A stretch of 64,000 nucleotides of DNA from the NCBI GenBank assembly GCA_030052745.1, contig JANBVO010000032.1:248001-312000 (forward strand). The letters are read 5' to 3'. A program made the translations under genes and the position numbers. The notes below the pieces were generated by a model, which searched no databases, was not told the DNA's origin, and saw only the letters and a list, made by a program, of their open reading frames with translations. Positions 47,426 through 57,798 of the stretch are shown one piece after another; the first letter of the stretch is position 1; each line of letters starts with the position of its first letter. This stretch comes from Pleurostoma richardsiae. Lineage: Eukaryota; Ascomycota; Sordariomycetes; Calosphaeriales; Pleurostomataceae.

Positions 47426-50175
47426 ATGGGCCTCCGCGACCTGCTCAAGAAGAAGGACAAGCTCGAGGAGGGTGCGCCGCACGACCCGGAAACGGTGAAC
47501 CGGCTTGCGGCGCCCGAGTTCACCTTCATCCGCTCCGACACCTTCACCCAGGAGGTCATCCACCCGCCGAGCGACCCTGCCGGCAGTCCGTACCCCGACC
47601 ACGACGATGACAGCGAGAGCGGCCATTACCTGAGCGCCAAGGACAACAACGGCGGCGGCGGCTCGGGCTCCTCCTCGCGGCACCGCAGCCTCGACGTCTT
47701 CCGGTCGCGCTCGCGCAGCACCTCCGTGTCCAGCCGGACCAGCACCGGCGAGAAGCGCGAGTCGGCCGGCCGGCGCATCTCCCAGCGCCTGCACCTCAGC
47801 CGCGCGCCGCCCAGCTCCGAGAACGTGCCGCAGGACCTCCCCGAGATCGTGGTGCCGGACAGCGGGCAGGGGCCGAGCGACAAGGAGGGGGCCGAGTCGC
47901 AGTGGGAGAAGCGCGCGACGATGCTGGCGAGGGCGGCGGGGGAGAACGACCTGATACAGAGGAGCCGGCCCGGCACGCCGGCGCAGGAGATGGGTCAGCT
48001 GCGGCTGGGGGAGGATCGCAGGGGGGCGTCCTCGCCGCAGAACGGGGTGGTGTCGTCGCAGGCGATCGACGCGGACATCCGGGAGGCCATCAGGCTGCAT
48101 GAGGAGGGGCAGCTGGACGAGTCGACACGCCTGTTTGGGCGGCTGGCGGATCCCAAGGGGGCGAATAACCCGCTGAGCCAAGTGCTCTACGGACTTGCAT
48201 TGAGGTAAGCGAAGCCGAACATCACGAAGACAGTGCATATGCCGGCAGGCGACGAGGCGGTCATTGGCCCGTCTGGCATCAATCAGGGCATCGTCTCCTG
48301 GTTTCTCACGTCCCATGAGCTCCCGGATGCCTCGTCTTGCAGACTCGTCTCATGCACTCCTCGTCACGCTCCCCAGGCGTCACGCACCCTCCGCCTGCAC
48401 CCGCATGGGCGTGGGCGTGGCGACGCGTGGAGGAGGGCCATTGCCCAATGGAAGAACCCGCCGGCTGACTTGTTTGTCTTTGCTCTTACGTCCAGGCACG
48501 GGTGGGGTTGCGAGCCAGACCCCGAGGGGGCCGTGGGCTACCTGTCCGCGGCAGCCTCGAACGCGGCGACGGTCGAGAGCATGGCGCTGCAGGCGGGGGT
48601 CAAGAAGGGCGGTGCCGCTAAGGGCGAGCTCGTCCTGGCTATCTTCGAGCTGGCCAACTGCTTCCGCCACGGATGGGGGATCCCCAAGGATCCGGTCGCC
48701 GCCAAGCAGGTGAGTCTATGCCGTTCTGCTCCTGAGAGCAGGAGAGGAAGGGGGAATACCGGCATTGGCTGAGGCGGAAGATCCAGTCGCGGCTGATCCT
48801 CAGTCCGGCTGCATGTACAACCAAGGATCTCTCTCGGTTGCAGCTGGTTCCCCTCGTCTCATGAGAAAGTGGCTGACGGCGCGTGGTTGGCAGTACTACG
48901 AGACGGCGGCGAACTTGGGAGACACCGGTGCGTCGATTTATCACTTCCCTCGCTTCATTCCTCCCTGGCCCCCTAGCTCAATGGTGCCCAAAGGCAAGAA
49001 TTGGCGCTGACCAGGTTACGCGAATGCAGACGCCATGAACGAGGTAGCTTGGTGCTATCTGGAGGGCTTCGGCTGCAAGAAGGACAAGGTGAGTCGGCCA
49101 CCTATTCTCCAAGGATGATCGCGTCCTCCATCACTCAATGCCTTTGGCTCCTTGACGAGAGCTTCCCCTGGAGCATCAGCCTCGCGAGTGTGGCTTGCAG
49201 AGCTGGCATAGCATGCAGCAAGCAGGAGCAGCTTGGTCAATCAGCAAGAGCCCCCTTTCCCGGAGCAGTAAAGGCTCGCTGTGCTGGCTGACTGGCCGGT
49301 TTTGGGGTTGGGCATCAATGGGGCTTGCGCATCCAGCTACGCGAGGAGTGAATGTCACCGTCATCACTGAACTCTTCGTCCCCTCTCCCCCACGCATACG
49401 CAAGAACACTGCGGTTCATCACCTGAGGCTGACTCTGTACAATGCAATACAGTATGCCGCAGCCAAGTATTACCGGCTGGCTGAGCAGAACGGGAACAAG
49501 ACGCTAGGCAATACCTGGTAAGCAGCCCTTGATCTTCTTGCATCTCTTCCCCTCTCTCCCCTCAGCACCACCAGCAGTAGCAGCAGCCGAATCTCAGCCC
49601 AATCGCACAGTTGCGTCCCCTCATAGGCAGAGACGGTGGTTTACCCCGTGCCCACCGCCTAGGCGTCGCAGATGGCACGCGCTCCAGCTGCTTGATAGGC
49701 TCTCGCCAGCACCCCCTTTGGCCCCCAACCCCCGACCGTCAACTGCGGGTGTGGCCGTCTATCGCCTCACTTTTGATTCTCTGGCATCTATGGCCCCCCG
49801 AGATCCGCTACGCCCACTTCCCCTCTGGATCTCGAGCTGCTTTCCCTGAACAGCACCTGGGCCGATTGGGCTGAAAGGTGGTCCCGGTCCGCTGTCGGTT
49901 CCACGCGATCGCGACCGTGCCGCTCCAGTGTGCTGCCGCCGCAGTCCGGCGCACGCTACACTGGTCGTCCCTATCAGTCCATCCTGCTGTGACCGATCCA
50001 GAGGGGGCTTCGACCTGCAGCGGGTGGTGCAATCGCAGCTCTGCCGAGCCTTCCTCTCGTCTCCTGCTACTCGCTACTCGCCCTCGCCGTGGCGTAAACT
50101 GACACTAACGGGCCCTGTGCGCGCATTATTAGGATCTGGAAGGAGAAGTACGACCCGGGCCATGGCAAGAAGTAG
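47426..50175 (+). CDS. Sel1-repeat (HCP-like) protein, Nif1/Dsf2-like
   Basis: Predicted cytosolic scaffold. Similar fungal proteins are often named after the S. pombe mitosis inhibitor Nif1 or yeast Dsf2; the role here is unproven. Six exons: 47426..48204, 48496..48709, 48894..48927, 49015..49088, 49453..49517 and 50133..50175, giving 402 aa with consistent phases. The N terminus MGLRDLLKKKDKLEEG and the block APEFTFIRSDTFTQEVIHPP precede a Ser/Arg-rich disordered region (about 70-215). Sel1 repeats cover about 220-390: YGLALRHGWGCEPDPEGAVGYL, then ELANCFRHGWGIPKDPVAAKQYY, then EVAWCYLEGFGCKKDKYAAAKYY. It ends WIWKEKYDPGHGKK. Introns measure 291, 184, 87, 364 and 615 bp, far longer than elsewhere in the window. 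No repeat residues appear to be missing between exons. Confidence 0.88.
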
Positions 50176-52432
50176 CCCGGCAGGCGAGCTACACGGGACA
50201 CCCAAGGCGAGGGTGTCTCTGTCGCGGCTGCGACGCAGAGAACTGCCCATCCAGGCACACTGCAGCACCTTCGTCGGCGCCCAACACGGCGATCACCAGT
50301 CCGGTATTGTTTTGCCTTTCTCTCCCTTCCTGCCGTACATCGTCGGTTACGGGCTTGTGTCGCGTGCCGGCCGTTTCGCCCCAGTCGTGCGCGACGTGCA
50401 GGGCAATCTACGTGGAGCAAGCCCCTGAGACACAAGGACGCCGTGGCAGGAAACACAGGCGGTACACAGCGACGACTCTTCGATACCGACACATTCTTCT
50501 GTTTTCCTGAAGACAGGCGTTTCCTCGAGAACGTACTGGCCAGCCAGGAATGAGAACAGGCCTCTCCTGTTATTATTCTGTTCTCGGTGGATACCGGCTT
50601 GTCGCTTCGGTCATAATGTTGTCGAGCTCGGCAGCGATGTACATGTATTATACACACGATTCCTGGCTTAGGGACCTACGCTGTGTTTGGACTGACCGGC
50701 TTGGGGACGAGGGTCGTCCTCACCTTGTCTTAATCGCCCATTTGCCCGGGAGCTGGGAAGTTAACGCATGCTGTGGCAGCTGGCTTGTTGCATTATGGGA
50801 GCTGCATGTTTGAATGCTCCAGGGTATCTACAATTCGGGGAAAAGGGGCCAAGTAAAAGGGGGGGGAAGGCGAGGAGGTGATAGGGTCTATAAGGAAGAG
50901 CCGTGATTGAATATCAAGCGAGTCTCTGCCTATGTGCTCTTCCACGTCGCGAACGATTGAGCACGACTTGATGACAGACCGATATCATGTGTTGCGGCGC
51001 GCGAAGGATGAAGAGCCCTGGCAAGTCAGACGCATGCGAGGCATAATCAGGGAGCTCATCCTCTCGTCATCCTCAGACCACGCCCGGGTCGCCCGGGAAG
51101 GCCCGGCCCCATCCGCCGCGTTCAACGGCTGCTCCGTTCCGACGAGATAGCCGAGCAACCTGCGGAGCAGCCGCAATCTGCCTCGATCAGCTTTCTGATG
51201 ATCAGCGGAAATTGGCTAGTCGTGCTTCTCAGCCATGGTGATTCGCCATGGGCTATGATCGTATCAGATCGCCTCCAGCCGCCCGGAGGGTCCCGAGGGT
51301 GCTCAAGTCCCGCACTGATCGAGACATCTGAGCTCGTCGGCTTGATATACTTGCAACCCATGCAAAGAACCTATAGAGCGCACCGGTTGGGAGGAGAGAT
51401 TTTGCGGAGTGCAAAAGCGTCGGGGCCAGGACGATGCCACGACATATGTGACTATGCAACAAACCCCCGACTCCTCCTGCTCCGGGTTCCCCAGAGTGCT
51501 GGCTTGTAGTGCGACATTTTCACCGGGCCGTGTCGCACCGCATGTGTTCGCGAGACGGGGTAATGGGGGAGCACGTTACGGCTACTAGTCAGTCGGTGGT
51601 CAGGAGCCATATTCACCCACCTCACTCAATGCATCTTTGAGTGTATCCCTCTTCTTTGTGTAGAAAGTCTAGATACGAGTTGCCTATGATGGCAAGCAGC
51701 TGGTGGGTAGCAGACAGACCCTAAAGAAGGTGTCTATCGCCTGGTGCGATATTCGCATCCAACATCTCCGCCGTCCTCCACCAAGGCAACGCCGGCCGCT
51801 CCTGACCCCCGACTCCTGACTTTGCGCTCCTGCAGGCGGCCATGCGCCCCCGATCCCTCTCCGCTCTCCTCTGCCACCCATCTCAGCCTTCGTCCAGGGC
51901 AGAGGCAGCTCTAGTGATCGAGGGTGTGGCGCATTGCCGCCCAATCGCCCGCGTCAGAGGCACAACCCCGTAAGCAACGCACCAGCACGCAAAAGGCAGC
52001 TCTCTCAGGGACAGGATTAGATCCCCCCCTTGATGGCTGCAGATCGTTAAGACATCGGAGTCGAGCCAAGACAGGGGTTGTTGACGAGAGAGTATCTGCA
52101 CGCAAGATATACGGGGGGAAAAAAACCAGCATCAACCTACCGAATCTTGTCCACTCTCGTATGAAAACAGGAAAACACCCCCCGTGCCGGGTGACGCGCG
52201 CGCGGGCAGCTCGGTTACGAGCCGATGCGAATCCCGTCTCCGCCGATCAGTCAGCCGGACTTGGGCTTTTATTATTAGCTCCCGCGTGGTATTGTGTCCG
52301 ACGTACGTCAATGGCCGAGAGTCAGCTGGGCTGGCTGCAGTGTGGTGGAGGTGGATGGCGGAGGCGGACGGTGGATGGTGGGCTCAGTCGGGCATATTCA
52401 GCCTGCAGGATTTCTTGTCTCAGACCCCTCGA

Positions 52433-52433
<1 letters not shown>

Positions 52434-52465
<32 letters not shown>
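52434..52465. repeat. (AC)16 microsatellite
   Basis: Thirty-two bases of uninterrupted AC dinucleotides, followed by CCACACA. It is the longest simple repeat in the window and is likely to vary in length between strains. Confidence 0.95.
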
Positions 52466-52467
<2 letters not shown>

Positions 52468-52554
52468 ACACAACTTTCAGGGGCGCACGTGTGAGTGGAC
52501 ATGCTGTAGCTATTCCAGGTATGACCGTCGACGCATATCGCTCGAGTCGAGCTT

Positions 52555-52578
52555 GGACGACTGGACGACTGGACGACT
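52555..52578. repeat. Three tandem copies of GGACGACT
   Basis: Perfect 8-bp unit repeated three times head to tail, 90 bp from the (AC)16 tract. No known function. Confidence 0.9.
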
Positions 52579-54174
52579 GGAGCTGCGAGATTTGGCAGGA
52601 GGGTAGTATTGACAAGTGTTGAGATCCTCTTCTCAGCCATCTCGGACGTTGATAAGAAAATGTTACAGGGTCAAATCCGCCGCTGACCCGATTCTCCTGC
52701 CGTGAGCTGCCGTAAATGGGTCGTTTCTGGCACCAAGGTTCTGACGCCCGGTGAGCATGACCGTGGGGGTTTGAGAATCAGAGGCGGACAGAAGACTCAT
52801 ATGCTCGCTGAGGAGAGTGATCGGGGAAGTACCCCGATGTTCTCAAAGGGTGGGCGAGGATAGCTTAAGGGGTCTCAGATTATACCATCTCGAGCGCTGA
52901 TGGAGCTGTCATGTTATATCACGAACACAGTGCAGTAGATTATCCAGTGTAGCTGAGTTCAAATGCTCGTTGCTCTCTCATTATGATATGGAGTACGACA
53001 GAGTGCAAATGAGTTGATGTCTAGCAAAAAGACGTGATATGAAGACTTCGAAAAGGAGATAGATGGGAGACTAATGCTATCATGAAGGGAACTCCAGGCC
53101 CCCGCCCTCTCTCAGGCGAGAGTACGAGCCCGGATCCGCCGTGCTGGTCGTGATATTCGTGAGGCACCCCCGAGATATCTGCTGTGATCTGATAATATTT
53201 CCTCCACATGAAGTTTGAGATCTGCTCATGAGATCGTGCATGCGTCTGCCGGCACAGAACGGAGCGGCTTTTCAGCGCGCTGCTGCTGATGCTGATGGCT
53301 CGCGTCGATTCGAGAAAGTGACAAAGATCCGGTAAGCTGAAGACAACTAACAAAGGAAGTGTAAAAGTGTCGTCGTCGTCAGACGTTGTGGCGGTGCGAT
53401 GGCACCATGCATGCCCAAGCTCCTCCATTCCTTCGCTTGCTCATCTTCCAGAGCATGCAATGCCAATACCAGAGCGCTCCGCTCACCCGCTGCTCTTGGT
53501 CACCCCATGCCGCCCATCCGAAACGAAGGGGAGTGGGAGAGACGAGCAAGCGGAAGCCAGAAAAAAATTAACAATGTCAGTCTGTGAGACGCTCCAATTC
53601 CGTCTCAGCACGTTGCTGTCCCTGTCCCTGTCCCTGCTGTGTCATATGCACTGAGGAGTAAAGCCTCGTGCATGCCACGATGTCCACAGCCGTGATGACC
53701 TGTCCGTCCACCTCCAGCCTCCAGTTCGCCATGCCCCGAAAGCAGAGGAGATATATCGAAGTTATGAGACAAAATCAAAAACTCAAAGGGAAAGCCAAGT
53801 GAAATCAAATGCTCGCTCGCCTGCTAGAAACAGATAGAAACCAGAAAGATGAATATCCACAAAGTAGAGAGCCCCGGAAAAAAGCTGCTTGGACTCGAGC
53901 TGAGTCGTGAGAACCGAACTGTAGGTTTCGTGCGTGAGCACAGCAGTATGTAGACATGTCCCGCGGGGGCGGCGGATAAGTATATTCGTCCGTTCAAAGA
54001 CGGTCGCTTAGATACTCGGAAAAACATGGCAACAAACAAAAGTAATCGCGCTGGGGAAAGGACTGAGGCTACCGCGCTATCTTTTGTCATGATCGTGAGA
54101 TTCGTGGAGATGTAAGATCATAGATGTTGGTCGTGATCATCTGTCGTGAAGGAAAAGTCTTGTCATCATTCTGG

Positions 54175-56128
54175 TCATGTCTCAGCATTATTGACGCCTA
54201 TTCCGTTTGAGGATGGGCTGTTGCACTCCGCGACCATCTTCGCGAAGGTGCGAACGACATCGCCTGGGATCTGGTCCCATAGGAGAGATCGTGTGTAGAC
54301 TTCGGCCTTGCTGTTGGACCTCATGGAGGCGAGCGCTTCGGCAAGGTTTCGCCGACCCTGGCTTGTAGACCGTTCAGCCGGCGCATTTTGCAAAAAGTCT
54401 TGACTGTTGACGCCATTGTATTGGGCAGCCGTCAGCGAAAAGAGCTGCTCGTTGGTCTGCTCCTCTGTTGGCTGGGTCAGACTGTCGGAGAGCTGGCTGA
54501 GCATGGACGGGGCGACGCCATCTAGGGTGTTGCTGCCCATAGCAGGCATGGATGGAGCAGAAGCTGGGGCCCATGAGGCACTCGAGGGCTGCGGCGCCAT
54601 GACGTCCAAGCTGCCAGATGTCGCAGCCTGCGCGACACCAGCATCCTTAAGCACGTTCTCCAGGAGCGTGGCCGAAGCAGCGCGGACGTCTTCCGACACG
54701 CGCGGGATGGGCGGGGTCGAGCGGCTGGACAGGACGAAGGCGCCGACAAGGAACAGCATGAAGAGCAGGCCACCCTGAGTGGACGGCTTCTCGACGTCTG
54801 CGGGCAGGGCAACGTCAGGCTGTTTCCTGGCCGAGACGATCTGCTGCGACTCGGCCTTGACCTCCGGCTGCTCGATGGGGAAGTCATTGAGGAAACCCAT
54901 GTTGTCCCATGGGCCGTCCATAGTAAGACCGTCCATGTCACCGAATGGCGCGCCGGGGAAACCGGAGGACGGAGGAGGAGCGGCTTGAGCGTTGGACATG
55001 GCAGCACCCTCAAGAGTCTGCACATGATTGGTGAGGACAGATACCTTTTTGCGCAGCTCGCCTGTCTCGAGGGTATGGCTCCGGACCATCTCCTCCTTCT
55101 CCATATTCATCTGCTCGATATACTCGGCGAATTGTTGCTTCTCGCGGAGAAGTTGCTCCATCTGTGTCTCGAGAGCGACGATCTTCTCCTCGTAGTCACC
55201 GATCAGGGCAGTGTACTGTTTCTTCTCATCCTCTAGCCTCTCAGTGTGCTGCTTCTTTCGCTGCCGGGAGTCAAGCCTATGTGGATGCTGTTAGTACAAG
55301 GCTTGGGAAGGGGTTCAATTGCCGATAGAGGGATACTTACGCTGCCTGACGATTGCGCAACAAACGCTTCTGTTGCTTCAGCTCCTTAATCTCCTGCTCG
55401 TCTGTGGACTGGGAAATGAGCTGATCGATATTGCTGAGGTTGCGCTCGGCCGGGATATCAAAGCGGGCATTCTTCTTGCGGATGCCGTCACCCCTCCTGA
55501 GCTCGTTGTGTGACCGGATAGCCGGGCTGCTAGGTCGCATTCGCTTAGGGTCCTTCAGACTGGGGCCCATCCAGTGGTCATTCTGTGGTGACTGGGGTAC
55601 AGACTGGCTGTTGACGGACTGGAACATGGCGACGTGGTTTGTGGGGTTGCTGAAGGGCGTCTGAGCTTGTTGCATCTGAGACCGGTGGAAGATCGTGGAG
55701 GCGGCGTTGGCGTCAAACTCAGCGGGCAATCCGTCAAACTGCTGCATGGGTGTGCAGGTCCCTGACGTGCTTATGGACCACGACTGGTTCTGGGTGGCAT
55801 AATTCTGTGACTGCTGGTGCTGGTCCATCCGGAGGAAGGGGTTGTTGCTGTGCTGAGGCTCCATGAATGGGTTGTTGGAGGGCACGGACTGCATGTCAAC
55901 TGACTGCCAGTCCTCGGTCTTTGGTGAGAAGAGTGTCGACGACACTGCGAAGGAATCTCTCCTGCTCCCTGCGACGTGTGGCGACATCTCGAGGCCTGAG
56001 TCGAGTGCGCTGTGCTCTAGGATGTTGTCGTCAAGGATGCTGTCGTCCTCGTCGAAGTACTTCTGAGCGTGGGTGTCAACCGTCAACGGTTGGCGGTAGA
56101 ATTGCTGCATTGGAAATGCTGATACCAT
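54175..56128 (-). CDS. bZIP transcription factor with predicted transmembrane segment
   Basis: Predicted DNA-binding regulator. Exons in transcript order are 56128..55341 and 55276..54175, giving 629 aa; the 64-bp intron (GTAAGT, branch ACTAAC, CATAG) splits codon 263 within the basic region. The start MVSAFPMQQF is the first in-frame ATG. The frame stays open 5' to a branch/acceptor-like site at about 56213, so a further 5' exon or a leader intron is possible. The basic region (KRLLRNRQAALDSRQRKK) has the N-x7-R pair at N259 and R267. The zipper heptads are L277, Y284, Y291, L298, L305 and F312, extending into a longer coiled coil to about 350. Residues 431-447 (GGLLFMLFLVGAFVLSS) form a strongly hydrophobic stretch followed by an SRSTPP turn and a 180-residue C terminus. 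The N terminus is rich in Gln, Ser and Asn. The orthologue name is uncertain. Confidence 0.88.
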
Positions 56129-57349
56129 TGCAGACGCTGTGTGCCCTTGGCCCGAGACTTGGGAGTCCAGCCAGTTTCGAGCTCCAGGAATATGCAAAAC
56201 AGTGCGGGCTGTCTGTTGTATGGCGTTGTTAGTGAGTGAGCGGTGAGGGCAGTTTCCCTGAAGAGGCGGCGCTTTTTTATTTTTATTTTTGGAAGTGGGC
56301 GGGCCAGGGTCAGGCCTTCGTGCAGGAATAGAGGATGAGGCAGGGAATGTAGGTAGGTAGGCGAATGGAGTGTGCTGTCGTCTTTTCCTGACTGCAGAGT
56401 CAGAGTTGCAGGGAAGAGCCCGGCGTTGTCAGACTTCTGATTATGCGTGAGGAGTTATGGAGCGAGAGACAGCCGATGCCAGATAGGTGGGTTATTTCGA
56501 GTATCCTCTTCAGCTTCAAGGTGGACGGGAACGCAAGAACAGGCGAGGAGCGCGGATAAGCAGCGGGCTTTTGATAAGAAGAGGGCTGGGTGGGGGAAGA
56601 ACGGCGGGACAGCGGAAGCCGAAAGGTTCGCCTCTTTTTTAACGGCAACCCGGACAGCTCGAAGGGGGATGCAGGATGAGGAATGTGTGTATTCGTGGAT
56701 CTTTCGCCTGCCGGTGGACTGGGAGGGTTCATTGCACACTCACTTTACCTGCTCAGACGTTTTGAGCTCTTCTTCCGATGTCCAGAGAGAGCCAGCTAGC
56801 TAGCTGGGTTGCTGCTGTTGCGGTTGTGCTTCCGGGTCTGATGGTGCTCGGAAAGAGGGGTACAGGACTATCAGATCAGATCGGCCCAGAACTGGGTTCC
56901 AGGTTGCGGGGAGTGCCTGTCCTTCCTTGTATGTGTGTAAGTCGTCGTCGATGTTGAGCGTGTGAGGTGAGAGCGTGTAAGTGGTTGCGGGCGGGAGGTT
57001 CAGGTATTAAGATAGAGGTCGATAGAGGGCAGGGCAGGTAAGGCAGGTAGATGGAGAGAAGAAGTCTGGATATATGTGTGTAGCACGACGCAGTCGATGG
57101 GTGATGGATGGATGGGTGGATGTGACAGGCGTCTTTAAGTGTCTTGCTTTTTGGAAGGGGCAGCAAGAGTGTAATGATTCCGGTGCAGCAGCAATCGGGA
57201 TCGATCAATGGCAGTGATGATGGTCATGTAAGCTGTTGCTGTTGCTACCCTACACACGGAGGGAGAGGGACATGACCCTTTTAATGGAGAGCGGATCGGT
57301 TGTGTGTGGGCGTGTGGGCGTGTGGGTGAGTGAGGGAGAGACACCAGAC

Positions 57350-57366
57350 GATGGATGGATGGATGG
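57350..57366. repeat. (GATG)n tetranucleotide run
   Basis: Four GATG units upstream of the bZIP gene. A related GATG/GGTG run lies at about 57103-57122. The intervening 57297-57330 segment holds a GTGTGGGC minisatellite-like run. Confidence 0.8.
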
Positions 57367-57692
57367 TCAGTCAGGCCGTCGACGACTGAGTGAGAGGCGC
57401 GCGAGCGACAGAGACTGGAAGCGGCGGGAGTTGTTGCAAGGGTGCGCGAGACGAGAGAGTTACAACGACGGCGCAGGTCAGGTACTTGCAGATACGCCTG
57501 CCCAAGCAGTAATCTTGCGCCTTACCGCCCTCACTCCCGTGTTGCCTGTTGCTGCTGCTGCTGTACCTCGAGGTAGCCCAGCCGACCGGGTGGGGAACTG
57601 AAGAAGGGAAGGAGCGAAACGGGATGTTTTTCTTGGAACCGCGGAGTGGGTGCAGATACCTAAAGGTTGTACCTACCCAAGGTCCCCAGGGT

Positions 57693-57798
57693 AGGTACCT
57701 CACAAAGGTACCTCATGTACGAGGATACAAGATACCTCCCTCCAGCGTGTATCTTGCCGGGTTACACTCTCGATGTACCCTCCATACCCAAGGTACCT
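57693..57798. promoter_or_regulatory. Three AGGTACCT palindromes upstream of the bZIP gene
   Basis: AGGTACCT at 57693-57700, 57706-57713 and 57791-57798, with degenerate TACCT/GTACC copies between, about 1.6 kb upstream of the bZIP start. The same 8-mer occurs twice upstream of flbC. Clustering suggests a protein-binding array; function is inferred only. Confidence 0.35.

Larger units (their letters stand above)
50176..54174. other. Gene-free region between the Sel1-repeat gene and the bZIP gene (4.0 kb)
   Basis: The two genes converge, so both 3' UTRs lie here. The centre (about 51-53.5 kb) contains an (AC)16 microsatellite, a three-copy 8-bp tandem repeat and a short TGTCCC hexamer run near 53617. 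No coding frame with a domain or steady codon bias, no tRNA and no transposon ends were seen. Confidence 0.6.

Noticed and set aside
47354-48316. Minus-strand open frame of 320 codons opposite exon 1 of the Sel1-repeat gene
   Set aside because: Antisense to a Ser/Arg-rich G/C-biased exon; Arg/Ala/Leu-rich peptide with no domain.
52434-52578. Clustered short repeats as a possible CRISPR-like array
   Set aside because: They are a simple dinucleotide tract and a short direct tandem without spacers, in a eukaryotic genome.
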